64,000 nt of DNA, from assembly GCA_010093685.1 (NCBI GenBank), contig MU006228.1, positions 942,946 to 1,006,945 on the forward strand, written 5' to 3'. Within the stretch, counting starts at the first letter, position 1; each line of letters opens with the position of its first letter. The notes beneath the pieces were generated by a model, which ran no database searches, was not told the origin of the DNA, and saw only the letters and a list, made by a program, of their open reading frames with translations. This stretch comes from Ophiobolus disseminans (lineage: Eukaryota; Ascomycota; Dothideomycetes; Pleosporales; Phaeosphaeriaceae). Below, in pieces: positions 31,862 through 43,277 of this stretch. The translations under genes were made by a program, and so were the position numbers.

Positions 31862-33883
31862 TTTGATGTTGTATTATCTGCAAGTGGCACAGGCTAGTAT
31901 TCGTCGATAAGGTCGTCTTAGCGCGTGGTCGAACAACACTAACGCCTGGGTAGTGATGACTCGGGGAGGCGCGTCTCACTGTCTTCCGGACCGCAATTAC
32001 TCGCTAGTAACAAGTTCAGAGATGGCCGGTGGATTTGACGGGAGATCTTCAAATATCGCTTCGTAGTTTTGGGTTCTTGGGCATCGATGGTATATATGAC
32101 GTGGTTAATCTACCAGATGTCTGAGAAGACTCCTTGTCGACTAATCCTATAGCGACAGACTGATTGAGGGGGTAGGGCTTGAGCTCAAAGATGTGATAGC
32201 GGGATGGTGGTGCTGCGACAGTGACTGCGTTGCGTGGGACTGATAACAGTGCACTAGTCTGTGGAAGGGTAGTTGGCGTGTCCGACAAAGCGCATGAATC
32301 TCGCAATATGCTGTGGCGCCGAGAGACCCAGTTTTGGATCCAGTTTATACGGCCAGAATGTTCGGTGGACGTCCGTCAGCTTGTAAGGAGACAAGGTGAT
32401 GTCGGTTTCGCAGGGAACACGGGCTTTGCGGGAGCACCAGAAGAACAACAAGCGTAACCCCAAATATTAGTGCCGGCAAGCTGCAACGCGGATGTGGCTG
32501 CTATGGCGTCAGGGTATGTCAAGCTCCGCGAGGGCCGATGCTGGTGGACCGCAAGTATGCCGAGAGCTTGCTTGGTAAGTAGGTAAGGTTGCCCTATGTT
32601 CGCCGGTCGAAGAGTTTTCGAGGGCTGATAGCCGCGTTTGCACGATAGGTACGAAAGGTATAATACCTCCTTTCAGAAACGAAGCAAGATGAGTTCCTTG
32701 ACTGACGACACTCAGGAGAGCACGTCCCGGATACGAATAGGATTTGCGACCGCCATACCTTGCTCGGCAGCGGGCGCAACATAAAAGTGGACATTTTGTT
32801 CCAAAAGCTCAGATGCGCTCGTTGAGGGAATCCGAGATAAGGAAGATAGTGGGTATAACTGGGTCGACCAAGCTTCTATGTGCGCGTCGCCCAATGATGG
32901 GCACCAAGGGGGCACCGTGCGGACCGACCGAGATGATAATCTTGGTAGAGCAATTTTGTCGTGATCGAGAACCATCAGCGTCGCCGCACATCACACAGCC
33001 TGACTCACGGCCAGTAGCGGCGAGAAAACGTAGAGATTTTGCTGGGACAATGGATTGGCAGATGTACCAAGGTATAGATGACTTGCATCCTGCAGGTCCT
33101 TTATCGCGGTTCAGATGGTGGCGGCGAGAGGCTGAAAACCCTGTGCGGTGCAAAGCTTGTTTCCCGCTGGGACACCGTGCGCATCTCAACAGTCGCGCCC
33201 AGGCACCCGACCTGGCGACTGTTTCGGTGCCACCGTCACATGCTCCCGCCGCCGAGGTGGGATGTCTACTGATACGACGTGGGTCTTCGGTCCCTGGATG
33301 ACGTTGTGTGTCGACGCAATGGACGACTGAAAATAGACTGCATACGCGCGGGCGTCGCCCCAAGCCCATGGACGCGACACATTGTCGGAAGACGTCGCCA
33401 GACTCCGGTTCCTGGCTGTCTTGTCGTCGAAAGAGGCCTCTCAACTGATTAGGTATGCATGCGCATGGAAGGGCCAAGTGCTGGTGGAACGAGTGGTTAC
33501 AACACGCGTAGAGCCTGACGTCATAGCACTCGGACATCACAATGTCAGGAGGTCGACATGTCCACAATCCTGTGATAGTCCTTCATCCTCCCGAGGTCGC
33601 TTACCGCCCAGGCGCACTTCCACCACTTCAGTACGTGCGCTTCGAGATACCGGCTCCGGGTTTACGATGCGCCGTCGCCGAAGGGCAATGTGGGGCATTT
33701 CTGCCATTTTCCCCGCAGTCTGGTCTGATGCGGGATGACTTCTGGAGAGCATGGAGACGGGTTTCCGCCCCCATGGCGTTTCAGAGCCCCACCTTGACCA
33801 GACATCCTCTTGAGCATTAGGACCATGGATTCGTTCATGCACAACTGACCCTACAGCACTGACAGCAGCAATCTAGCCCCAAG
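31862..33883. other. 2-kb intergenic region, no supportable gene
   Basis: Long overlapping frames exist on both strands (32744-33301 on +, 32809-33567 on -, 33537-33842 on -). They are GC-driven and Arg/Ser/Pro-rich, with no domain, signal peptide or splice support. Because both strands are equally open, I treat them as chance. It includes the promoters of the divergent Prm10-like and monooxygenase genes. Confidence 0.5.
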
Positions 33884-35285
33884 ATGCCCAACATCAATCA
33901 CGTACGTTCAATATATGAGTTGTGACCATAGCAGCTAACTCGAACAGGTTGTTATCGTTGGTGCTGGCCCCTCAGGCCTGCTGCTCGGTACGCTGCTGGC
34001 ACGCAATCTGAGTATCAAGGTCACTATACTTGACGCAGATACAAAGGTCAACGACAACCCGCGTGCGGCTCACTATGCTCCCTCGGCTGTCTTCGACTTC
34101 CACCGTGCTGGCATCATCGATGATGTGCGCAAAGTTGGGCTTACACCAAAGGGTGTTTGCTGGCGCCTCCAAGACACCACTTTCTTGGCGGGTATGGGAA
34201 GGGAACCAGAAGACTCAAAGTACTCCATGGTCGTCTTGCCGTTAGATCAACTCGGGCCACTCATCATAAAGCATTTTGAAAGCTATCCCAACACCGAGAT
34301 TCTGTGGAGCCACAAACTCGTTGACGTGGAGCAGGATTCGAATGGGGCTACTGCTGTGGTGGAAACGCAGGATGGTCAGACCAAAAGGATCACCGGCGAC
34401 TATCTTGTCGGTGCCGATGGGGCATCGAGTGGTGTGAGGACTGCGTTGTTCGGTAAGGAGTATCCTGGCGAGACGTTGGATAAGCAGATCGTGGCCACAA
34501 ATGTATGATCCAACGCCATCGCTCTAGAATTGGCGCAATACTAAATGATGTAGGTCTACTTACCGTTTGATGAACGGTTCGACTACTGGGACTCCAACTT
34601 CATTTGTCATCCAGTAGATTGGTACATGGCTGCCAAGATCACCAACGACGGCCTATGGCGAGTCACATACGGCGACGATGCGGGCCTTTCAAAGGAAGAA
34701 ATCATCAAGCGCCAACCCGCACGCTACGAGAAGATTTTACCTGGTCACCCGAAGCCCGATGAGTACAAGCTGATCAGTATGAGCCCATACAAACTCCAAC
34801 AGCGATGCGCACCCAGTTTCCGAGTCGGAAAAGTCGTGCTCGTAGCCGACGCCGCGCATCTGTGCAACCCGTTCGGTGGTCTTGGTCTCACAGGCGGTTT
34901 TGCCGACGTCGGATCGCTCTACGACTGCTTCACGGGCATCCACCAGGATGAGCTCGACGAAGACATCCTCGACAAGTACAGCGAGGAACGCATCAAGCTC
35001 TGGCGTGACATGATCGACCCTATGTCGAGAGAGAACTTCCATCGCCTGTGGGATCCAGCGTACAAGGACAAGCGCGACGAGTTCTTCAAAATGTGTGAGA
35101 AGGCGAACAATGATCCGGTGTGGGGCAAGTCCGTGGCCGAATCGATACATCAGATTCGTCATGACTTCACGCAGTATTTCAAGAGCCGACAGGGCGAGGG
35201 GAAGAAGAATGGAGTGAATTCGACGAATGGTGTTTCTGGGAATGGTGAGGTAGCGCATAGTCTGGCGAGTAAGTCTGCTTCGTGA
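33884..35285 (+). CDS. class A FAD-dependent monooxygenase, three exons
   Basis: Exons 33884-33901 (18 nt), 33948-34502 and 34554-35285; introns of 46 and 51 nt with donors GTACGT and GTATGA. The product has 434 residues. Residues 7-13 onward give the dinucleotide-binding VVIVGAGPSGLLLG, reached only after the tiny first exon. The middle has the NAD(P)H-related DG motif LVGADGASSGVR. The second FAD motif is VVLVADAAHLCNPFGGLGLTGG. These mark the PheA/TfdB (phenol and salicylate hydroxylase-like) group, which hydroxylates aromatic or polyketide substrates with NADPH and oxygen. The C-terminus is a charged helix with no thioredoxin-like domain, so it is the short type. The neighbours give no substrate clue. 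Confidence 0.88.
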
Positions 35286-35465
35286 GTATTGAGTATAGCA
35301 CACTTCACCAAGGAATGGACACATGAAACTCAATCATCACATTTTGGACGTGTTCTTCGATCTTCATCATTTTCATTACATTTCATTCTGCTGTTTCGCT
35401 AATCTGCTACTCCTGACCAAAGACTTTTCATCCTAACCTCAAGGGTGCATCCCTCTTAACTCACT

Positions 35466-35993
35466 TTACTTCTGCGGTTTCTGCCTCCCCGGACTCGCCG
35501 TAACCTTCTTCTTCTCCGCACTTGTCGTCTTACTCGCGCCCACCGGCGCCGAAGACGACACACTACTACTCCATGGCACAGTCGTCGTAACAACAACCGT
35601 AGACCGCATCTTCTCATCCATCGTTTGAACCTGACTTGTAACGCTCGTCTGCGTCATCACCGCCGTCGTCAACGACGTTCCCGGCTTAGCTGTACTAAGC
35701 GGGTGTTTCGTAATGTACGCCTTTTGAATAACTTGCCCAACGTACCATGCGCTGAGCGCAACGCCGGCGATGGTGACCAGCAGGCAGATTATTGTGGTTG
35801 CGGTGCGCATGGGCTTCTTTTTGAGAACTGTGAGGATGTGGGAGCGCTTTTCTGGGCGGAGGGGGAGATTTTTGGGGAAGTGTTTGAGTTCGATGTCTTC
35901 GAACTGTGTTTTGCCAGCCATGGTATTTTGAGGCGGTTGGCGGGTTTGTTGGGGGAGGACAGCGGGGTTCGGGGTGGATGGGTATGTGTTCAT
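35466..35993 (-). CDS. small single-pass membrane protein of unknown function (trio member 1)
   Basis: 175 residues from ATG 35993. An internal Met at residue 25 (MAGKTQFEDIELKHFP) is the alternative start. One transmembrane segment (TIICLLVTIAGVALSAWYV) follows a basic stretch, so the N-terminus is probably cytosolic. The outer part is Ser/Thr/Val-rich (TVVVTTTVPWSSSVSSS), likely O-glycosylated, and ends in a basic tail. No family recognised. The next two genes downstream on the same strand share the plan of short cytosolic tail, one membrane segment and Thr/Pro-rich ectodomain. Confidence 0.65.
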   Translation of the reverse strand: MNTYPSTPNPAVLPQQTRQPPQNTMAGKTQFEDIELKHFPKNLPLRPEKRSHILTVLKKKPMRTATTIICLLVTIAGVALSAWYVGQVIQKAYITKHPLSTAKPGTSLTTAVMTQTSVTSQVQTMDEKMRSTVVVTTTVPWSSSVSSSAPVGASKTTSAEKKKVTASPGRQKPQK

Positions 35994-36121
35994 ATTTGCG
36001 TTGTGGTTCTAGCTTGAAAATGGAATATAGTTCATTGAGATTTACCAGGCACCGTAACAACGGGCACTAACATAGACTTCTAACCCACAAGGCCAGCCGA
36101 GAGTGAAGATCACGTACGCGT

Positions 36122-36793
36122 TCAAGCCTTAGCCTTACAAAACAGACACCCCAATTCGCCCTTATCATCCGGCGCACACTCTACGCTTTGCTTGGTTTTC
36201 CTATCCTCGTTAGCGCAAAACTTCTCACACTCTTCCCTATTGTTATGAAAGAGTCGTAGGCCAATGAAGAAACACTCACCTTTGTTCTTGGGTGGTTCCG
36301 GAGAAGGCTTTGAAGCTGGAGCTTCCGGAGTCTTGGGTGGAGTCCACGAAAACGGCGGCGCGACTGGAAATGGATTCGTCGACGGCGCTGGCGTTGGTGT
36401 AGGTGGTGGGAGCATGGTGGTGACTGTGATGGTCGTTGGGCTCGGTGCGACAAGTGTTGTTGATACAGCCGTGGTGGTCATATGCACTGTCGAAATTACG
36501 TCCGGAGGAGTGACCATAGGGGGCCGCTTTATGCTGTCCATTCCTAGCTTACCGCCGATAAGAGCAGCAGCTAGGAATAGGAGAAACACGAACGTACCCG
36601 CTGCTACAATCTTGGTGCTCTTCTTTCTCCAGAAAGACCGATGACTGGAAGGCTGGGCTTCAATATCGTGGGGGAATTGCGGGTGGTTTGGGTCGAGGTA
36701 GTCCGCTGGTACGCCCGTTGGTTGCGGAGCGATTGATTTGGCAATATCGATGCTGTCCATGCTATTCCGACCGTGGTGGGAATTCGAGGCCAT
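36122..36793 (-). CDS. single-pass membrane protein with Cys-rich C-terminus (trio member 2)
   Basis: 223 residues. The N-terminal ~58 residues are hydrophilic, followed by basic FWRKKSTK and the membrane segment IVAAGTFVFLLFLAAALIGG near residues 61-80. A Thr/Val and then Pro/Ser-rich linker (about 100 residues) leads to a terminal domain with six Cys in the last ~50 residues (GECFF, EECEKFC, VECAP, LGCLFC). The pattern suggests three disulfides and an extracellular or wall-facing domain. I do not recognise the fold. High in-frame quality and lack of introns support a real gene. Confidence 0.7.
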   Translation of the reverse strand: MASNSHHGRNSMDSIDIAKSIAPQPTGVPADYLDPNHPQFPHDIEAQPSSHRSFWRKKSTKIVAAGTFVFLLFLAAALIGGKLGMDSIKRPPMVTPPDVISTVHMTTTAVSTTLVAPSPTTITVTTMLPPPTPTPAPSTNPFPVAPPFSWTPPKTPEAPASKPSPEPPKNKGECFFIGLRLFHNNREECEKFCANEDRKTKQSVECAPDDKGELGCLFCKAKA

Positions 36794-37488
36794 TTTTTCC
36801 TTTGCAGTTGCTGTGATGCTTGATGACTGTTTGGGTAATAGCAGTTGTGTTTTGCACTAGGTGGGGGCAGAGAACTGTTGTTGGGAAATTTGCTTCTTAG
36901 ACAAAGGAATGTCAATATGTTTGAACATTGTGTGTGAGATAGCTTTTGTAAAATGATAGACGTTTGAATACAATGTTCGAAAAGCATCTCAAACAGCAGA
37001 AAGAAGGATGTGCCATGAGAAGAGCTGCAACAATAATGCTGAAGACGATCGTCTGCACCCCATATCTACGTATAATTCATCCCAACAACGGATATCCACA
37101 TCTAACAAGACTTCTAGTCAAGCCAGAAACGTGGAATGTGCTCGACGGATCCATGCATGGCTCGTACTCCTTGCCCGATGATCGTGAGTGTCAGTGCTTT
37201 CAAGCAATAATTCAGCGTCTCCCTCATGCGACTTTCGTCTTGTCGACAGTCCCGCCATATCATGCAGGTCAATCGCTGAAGTACTAGCTCTCTCAGGAGA
37301 GTTATCCGGCTTCCCGCGGGCCGACCATTGGAAAGTGACTTGAGTACGTTTACTGATTTCTTGGTGGGGTGGTTGTGGACTACTTCCGGGTGTCGCTGAC
37401 CGCGTCGCGCATCGTCGTGGTTTGGACATCCTGGAAAAGCATGACATGGTAGTGTCGTTCTTTTCTACAATCAAAGTAGGTGTGATTC
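36794..37488. other. intergenic, no gene recognised
   Basis: Promoter region of trio member 2 and 3' UTR of trio member 3. The frame at 36964-37287 (+) shows no recognisable feature. Confidence 0.5.
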
Positions 37489-38280
37489 TCATCCCCCTCC
37501 CGGTTTCGGCTTCGAATGTAACTTATCTCCCAAGACACTCGGATCCAGCATCTTCGCTTCCGGGACTTCAACGCCGCATTTCACCGACATGCTGCGCCAC
37601 AGTGCGCCTACCGGCCTTTCTTCCGGCATGAACACCACCGTATTGACAAAAGTTTTCGTGGTGTTGTAGCAGTCCGCCATGTTGAATAATTGCGCCTCGC
37701 AATTGTCGCCTTTGCTGGATATGAAGAGACCGCAGCGCGCTTCGCTCGGAAGGTTGACGCACGTTCCGTTCTTCCAGTCTGAGAGTGGCGGCGGGAAGCG
37801 CATTTGCTGGATCACGTTGCCGCGACAGTGCTTTGGGCCGCCGGAGCCCGAGTAGGAGAGGGCGACGATGGGGAATTGTGGGCTTGATGGAGGAGGTCTT
37901 GGCGCTGGAATGGGTTTCGGCGAAGGTGTCGCGATGGGACCGATCATGCCCTCCGCGCTCCAACTTACATCTGGGCGGGACGTGGGTGTCGCGCCGAGCA
38001 TGCCGTCTTCGGTTGCAGTCATGGCAGACGGTGCAGTCGTGCCTGGAACAAGGGAGGTGCCATTCCAGACATCAACACGGTCGAATTCCGTGCCATTGAG
38101 CTGCGCTTTTGCTCCTACAGGTGCATCGAAGACTCCGGCTTTTGCAGCTTGCGCGGATGATGCTCGAAAGAACTGACGAAGTGGTGCGCGTACTTCTATT
38201 GCTGTAGCGAGGGATAGTGCGATGACCAGGAGGAGAATTGCGGATGATGCGGCGATCAGAATGCGTGGTGTGAGAGCCAT
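37489..38280 (-). CDS. signal-anchored protein with six-Cys ectodomain (trio member 3)
   Basis: From ATG 38280 the product is 263 residues; a longer start at 38346 would add 22. It opens with a signal-anchor, 'LIAASSAILLLVIALSLATAI'. A variable Pro/Ser-rich region with N-glycosylation sites (LNGT, WNGT) follows. The C-terminal half has six Cys (HCRGN, TCVNL, RCGLF, NCEAQ, DCYNT, KCGVE) and 'NTVVFMPEERPVGALWRSM'. Architecture and Cys number echo trio member 2, but I could not align the sequences convincingly. Secreted or membrane-tethered location is inferred. Confidence 0.7.
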   Translation of the reverse strand: MALTPRILIAASSAILLLVIALSLATAIEVRAPLRQFFRASSAQAAKAGVFDAPVGAKAQLNGTEFDRVDVWNGTSLVPGTTAPSAMTATEDGMLGATPTSRPDVSWSAEGMIGPIATPSPKPIPAPRPPPSSPQFPIVALSYSGSGGPKHCRGNVIQQMRFPPPLSDWKNGTCVNLPSEARCGLFISSKGDNCEAQLFNMADCYNTTKTFVNTVVFMPEERPVGALWRSMSVKCGVEVPEAKMLDPSVLGDKLHSKPKPGGG

Positions 38281-38689
38281 GACAGCGACAGCGACATTGA
38301 AAGTATTAGGGATCGCGAAAAAGAGATGGAGGAATTTGAGGTGCATTCGCTATCAAAACATGGTGTCGCATTGCGCGTTTCATCCCCGCCAAATTCTGAA
38401 ACGTGGTGACATGTGACGACGACACCATATCTCGGGTATCAAGGGCACTTGACTGAGACAAAACGAGGGCTTCACAGCATTTAATGAGAAAAATGAGATA
38501 TTGGAAAAGTTGTTGTGACATGAGCGTCTGAATTTGGGGTTTACCCTACCATGCAATTTTCATGCATGCCCTCCAATGGCGGTACAGATGCGGTCTCCAA
38601 CACTACACTAATGAGCTCACCGTTGCTTCGTCAAGCTCTCCTACTTTGCTTTCCACACGATCTGAACGGTCGTCTGGTCGCCACGAAGC
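38281..38689. other. intergenic, no gene recognised
   Basis: Upstream region of trio member 3 and 3' UTR of the Gfd2-like gene. Nothing recognisable. Confidence 0.5.
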
Positions 38690-39784
38690 TCAGTACATCC
38701 ATGTGTGCTCATAGTAGTTAGTTCCCTGATCCGGCTGGCCTGGGTAATCTTGGTTGTCTTGGTTTCGGAGAATGTAGTCCTTGGGAGGTAGTTCGAGATA
38801 CTGGAAGAGACACTTGTTGGTCTGGTGCGTCTTGCGGTTCTTGAACAGTTGAATGACACCAGAGTCGCGACAGATGGTGCAGCTGACGGGAGCGAAGCAC
38901 TTCACTCGGAAGTGATTGTCACGGTCGCAACGCGAGCAGAACCGCTCAACGCCCCAAGTCGGGGGAGGAAGGGACTTTCCGATAGCCATAACACGCTTGA
39001 TGACGTCCTGCATGTTGCGGCCCTGCACAGTGGCCGGTAGGTGGCGATTGGTCAGTGGGTAGAGGCCGTTTCGCAATGCGACGAGCACAGCGGCTATAAG
39101 AGTACCCGCGGCGTCGTTACCGGCCGTGTGAAGATTGTCGATGCGGATGTTGAAGTATGCGAGCAGATCGTGGAGACTGATATTGGGTCCTTTCGGTCCA
39201 CGAATACCAATCTCCTTCGCCATTAACTGTGTATCGACGACCTTGACGACAGTGCCATAGCTGTGCAGATCGACACCAAACGCGCGTTGAATGTGCTCGA
39301 ACTCGTTCTCGACGGCGTGTCCAATCAGGATGATCGGCTGGAGAGTTCCATCGCTCATACTCGGGCGGACGAATGTGTTGATGATGACCTGCTTTGCCTC
39401 TTCCTCCGAAACGAACTTGCTAACCCCGAACTGGAAGTTCTCTGGGTCGCCGGCACCGGGGAAGTTGTTGCGTAGATGCGCGTGCGAGGAGATGCGGGCA
39501 TGGGCGACTTGGACTCCCGTAAGAATGTTCTCAGCATGAACGGAAGGCGCCTGACCCTTCGCCAGTAGTTCAGCGATTCCCAGCTCCGTTGTTGGCTTAG
39601 GCTCCTTGTACCACCATTCGATGTCCAGGCAGACAATGGCAGCTTGGTTTAGAGCCGGCGGCATACCGACAAGCGGGAACCCAGCGAAGTGACGGACGAC
39701 CTCTGCGCCGGTCTGGTTTGCGAGAACAGAGGTGAGGAGCGCATTTGACGTCTGGTCTTTGGGTATGAGAGGGATTTGCGCCAT
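38690..39784 (-). CDS. Gfd2/YDR514C-like protein with DEDDh exonuclease-type fold and Cys cluster
   Basis: 364 residues from ATG 39784 (the frame is open to 39916). The exonuclease-like core begins AIVCLDIEWW (the D.E pair) and continues with TELGIAELL. IILIGHAVENEFEHI follows, then VVDTQLMAKEIG and 'NLHTAGNDAAGTLIAAVLVAL', where His and the last Asp of a DEDDh set would lie. The usual second Asp position (GHxxxxD) reads E here, so catalytic activity is uncertain. The C-terminus has a Cys cluster (FCSRCDRDNHFRVKCF, then VSCTICRDSG), probably zinc-binding. In yeast Gfd2 is linked to mRNA export; the role in filamentous fungi is unknown. A second, decayed relative lies at 44509. Confidence 0.8.
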   Translation of the reverse strand: MAQIPLIPKDQTSNALLTSVLANQTGAEVVRHFAGFPLVGMPPALNQAAIVCLDIEWWYKEPKPTTELGIAELLAKGQAPSVHAENILTGVQVAHARISSHAHLRNNFPGAGDPENFQFGVSKFVSEEEAKQVIINTFVRPSMSDGTLQPIILIGHAVENEFEHIQRAFGVDLHSYGTVVKVVDTQLMAKEIGIRGPKGPNISLHDLLAYFNIRIDNLHTAGNDAAGTLIAAVLVALRNGLYPLTNRHLPATVQGRNMQDVIKRVMAIGKSLPPPTWGVERFCSRCDRDNHFRVKCFAPVSCTICRDSGVIQLFKNRKTHQTNKCLFQYLELPPKDYILRNQDNQDYPGQPDQGTNYYEHTWMY

Positions 39785-39916
39785 GTCGGGTCGGGTCGAT
39801 GTTTGTCTGTTATTCGACACCTGTAAGAAATTCATGTACAGAAGGGGACAGATTTGCGCAAAGTTTACCAGTGGTTGAGCGAATGTTGTGATGTGAGTGA
39901 GTGTGGGGTAGTTCAA

Positions 39917-41593
39917 GCGAGGGTTTCAGCAAATGAGGGAGGGCTCGGAAGAAAACCTTCGAGGTGCCTGTCGGGCGTCGGTGGTGAATGACGTTGGCAC
40001 CAATACTCGTGAGACCCTGAAGTGAAAGAGAGACGACAAGCAGCAGGTAGAGATTCGACGTATCACCACAAACAAAACATCGTGTGGGTGAAGCTTGCTC
40101 TGTTGGGAAAGTTTGGGAATGACCTCCATGTTCCGCGATAGCTTTCACAGGCATGTAGGAAGAGATCGCATGTTCACTCCAAATCGCGAACGCAGTTTTA
40201 CAGCAAGAACCTGAGTACTAGGTAATAGGACACTACAAATAGAAACATTATTGACGTGACTCGGTCGCTAACAAGAGACCAAGGTTCGATAGGCAGGGAA
40301 ACAAAGCGCGCAAGGACTTGTGTGAAGTTCAGTAGCCGATCTCGTTTGTATATGGGTTGGGGTGAAAGAGACACCGCGACGCGTCAGGAAGCGCAACCTG
40401 CGATATCCGGATATCTGGATGCAGGCCTTATCGATAAGCTGGCCTCGGAATTAGCGCACTTGGCGAGCCTTGCATCTCGTCTGTCACGCTTGTGATTCAT
40501 TGCACACTTCTACACGGTCTTTGCAGCAAGACTCTCCGGCACATGAGATGTACCAGCCTCCAACGATGTCGATAATCGCTTTGGCATTTGCTACTTCTCC
40601 CTCGGAAACTCGGAAACTCACATCCTGTTCCCATCCTGCTCGGATGGGCCTCCTCATGTCTCATGCAAGCTCGCGTTCATCTCGAAGACATCTGAGAACA
40701 GGGAATATTCTCGAAAAAAAATGAGAGGGGTGTCCAGGGACGTTCACATGGTCTGATGGGCTTGTGAATACCTGATCTATCCCCGGCCCCGTGAAGCTTG
40801 ACGGTTCCCAAAGCAGATGCTAACTCCTACGACAACACAACGAGTCTTCTGCCACCTCCATGCATAACTTCAGACGTCGCAGCTCACCTTGCTGGCCGAT
40901 AAACCGCCCTTCGACCTTCTGCATCTCGTTAGCGTCGCGAGTGGGGCATCCAAACTTCCCCTCCCTAACCTCCACGGCGCGTCGCAATCTTCATCGATAC
41001 CAACGATGCATGACGTATATAAGCTTTGGAAACAAGCATGCCGAGCCAGGCAGCCCGCTCTTATCCTGTCGTAGCGCTACTGACCTTCTTGATCGGGTAA
41101 AAGTTGTGGCGGCAAGCAATGTAAAACTGCACAAGTCGTGACCCGACGGATGACAACCCGGTCTCTACTACGAGTCTCTCACAAATGCCTCTGTACAAGT
41201 ACTCCGACTCATGGTACATGGCACAGCTGGCGACAAGTCTCACGACACCCGAATTGGGCCGGTGCTTTGCTGGTACCATATAAACAGCGCACAGTGTTTC
41301 TCCGTGAACCCATGCGTCGCACAGCAGCCTCGCGCTATCTATCCAATCGCAGAAGGTGGCCGCTGCAAGGTTGCACTCAGTTGCCTGTTCTGGCTAAAAA
41401 TGCTGTGAGCCGGGATTCCGGAACCTAGTCACCGGGCGAATTGTTGACGGTGGTGACGCGGAAGACCCATGAACGATCATGTTCGAAAGGGATACTTTGT
41501 GCCGTATATGTCTGCAGTAAAGGATTATATAAGGTTAGGATCCATGTGCACTGGCACGCATCCTGCCGACTTTTTATCGCCCAGAAGCTCAAA
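39917..41593. other. 1.7-kb intergenic region, no supportable gene
   Basis: Only short frames without recognisable features. The right part contains the promoter of the carboxypeptidase gene. Confidence 0.5.
41526..41532 (+). promoter_or_regulatory. TATA box of the serine carboxypeptidase gene
   Basis: TATATAA lies 61 bases before the start codon, with no other ATG between it and the signal-peptide ATG except one out of frame at 41543. Confidence 0.5.
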
Positions 41594-43277
41594 ATGGTAC
41601 GCTTCACACAACTCACTACCATCCTGGCTGCTGCCACGTTTTGCAATGCATGTAAGCCCGCACTTGAGGGACGTCAGATTCCTGCGGATCCATCCGGTGT
41701 CAGGACCATCACTTCCCCTCAAGGAGCATCCATCAGCTTCAAGCAACCGGGCAAGCAAGGAGTATGCGAGACCAAAGAGGGTGTCGATGATTATGCAGGT
41801 TACATCAGCCTCAATCCTACAACCAACATGTTCTTTTGGTTCTTCGAGGCTCGCGAGAACCCGTCAGAAAAGCCAATTACTCTTTGGCTCAACGGCGGGC
41901 CTGGAAGCGACTCGCTGATCGGCCTATTCCAAGAGCATGGACCTTGCAATGTCACAGAGGATTTGAAGACGCAATGGAACCCGTACTCCTGGAATGAGCA
42001 TTCAAACATGCTTTACCTGAGTCAGCCAGTTGGTGTCGGCTTTTCCTACGAAACGACCGAGACGGATAGCGCAGGCCGATACTCATTAGTCGACGCAGAC
42101 AAAGCGAACACGACTGATGCTGCGGCTATCGGTGCTTGGCACGTTTTGCAAGCTTTCCTTGACCTTTCGCCTCAACTTGATCCGGATATCACAAACTTCA
42201 CCTTCAATCTCTGGACTGAGAGGTAAGCCTTCATCCTGGATGCTACCGAGCAAATGCTAACATCCAAATAGCTATGGCGGTCATTATGGACCTGGATTCT
42301 ACAACTACTTCTATCAACAAAACGAGGGCATTAAGAATGGTACTGTCAAGGGTGTGGAGCTCCAGATGGACACCTTAGGCATCATCAATGGTATCATCGA
42401 CGAGCAGATCCAGGCTCCTTACTACCCTGAGTTCGCAGTCAACAACACTTACGGTATCAAGGCCGTGAATGATACCATTTACACCTTCATGAAGCAAGCG
42501 TATTACATGCCCGAAGGCTGCCATGATCAGATCGAGTATTGCAAGCAGTCTGACCGATCGACTGAGGATGGTCAGCTTACCTGCGCATCCGCCACCAATC
42601 TTTGCCGCTCTCTGGTTGAAGAGCCATACTATGCTTTCGGTGGACGTGGGGTGTACGACATTCGCCACCCGTACAACGACCCAACCCCGCCCGACTATTT
42701 TGAAGACTTCCTCAATCTCGCCTCGACGCAAGAAGCCCTCGGAGTGAACATCAATTACACATCGACCAACGCGCGCAACGTTTCTACTGGCTTTGGCTCC
42801 ACGGGCGACTTTGTCTTCCCAAACTTTCTCGAAGACCTAGAGGAAATCCTCGGCTACGGTGTACGCGTCGCCCTCCTCTACGGCGACGCTGACTACATCT
42901 GCAACTGGTTCGGAGGCGAAGCCGTCTCGCTCGCCGCAAATTTCAGCGACGCTGAAGCTTTCCGCGCTGCGGGCTACACGCCCTTCCTCGTCGATGGCGT
43001 TGAGTACGGCGAGGTGCGCGAGTATGGGAACTTCAGTTTTACAAGGATATACGAGGCAGGTCACGAGGTGCCATATTACCAACCAGAAGCAAGCTTGGAG
43101 CACTTCAAGAGGGTGCTGGGTCATGTGATTATTGCGGATGGAAGCATGGTTGTGACGGACACGTATGGCACGAATGGAAGTGCGAGGGCGACGCATACGG
43201 AGAGCTTTGTGCCACTGCTACCGACGCCGACGAGTAGTCCGAGTGCCGTTAGACGATGGGAAAGAGGGAGTCGCTAG
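41594..43277 (+). CDS. secreted serine carboxypeptidase (peptidase S10), two exons
   Basis: Exons 41594-42222 and 42272-43277 (49-nt intron, donor GTAAGC, acceptor TAG), giving 544 residues. A signal peptide (FTQLTTILAAATFCNA) starts the protein. S10 hallmarks: 'FFWFFEARENP', ITLWLNGGPGSDS, 'PYSWNEHSNMLYLSQPVGVGFSY'. The nucleophile is TESYGGH, with the Ser codon AGC split by the intron. The catalytic Asp is in YGDADYICNWFGG (near residue 417) and the His in EAGHEVPYYQP (near 474). The triad is complete. The family usually has GPGSSS after the oxyanion loop, whereas here one Ser is Asp. Many NxS/T sites and Cys pairs fit secretion. It should trim C-terminal residues from peptides at acidic pH, outside the cell or in the vacuole. 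Confidence 0.93.

Noticed and set aside
32744..33842. Several long overlapping frames on both strands
   Set aside because: High local GC opens all frames; no domain, signal peptide or splice support on either strand.
26417..43277. A secondary-metabolite cluster built around the monooxygenase, DHCR24-like and MDR genes
   Set aside because: No backbone synthase, no pathway regulator and mixed housekeeping-type neighbours; the MDR gene is far away beyond a transposon patch.
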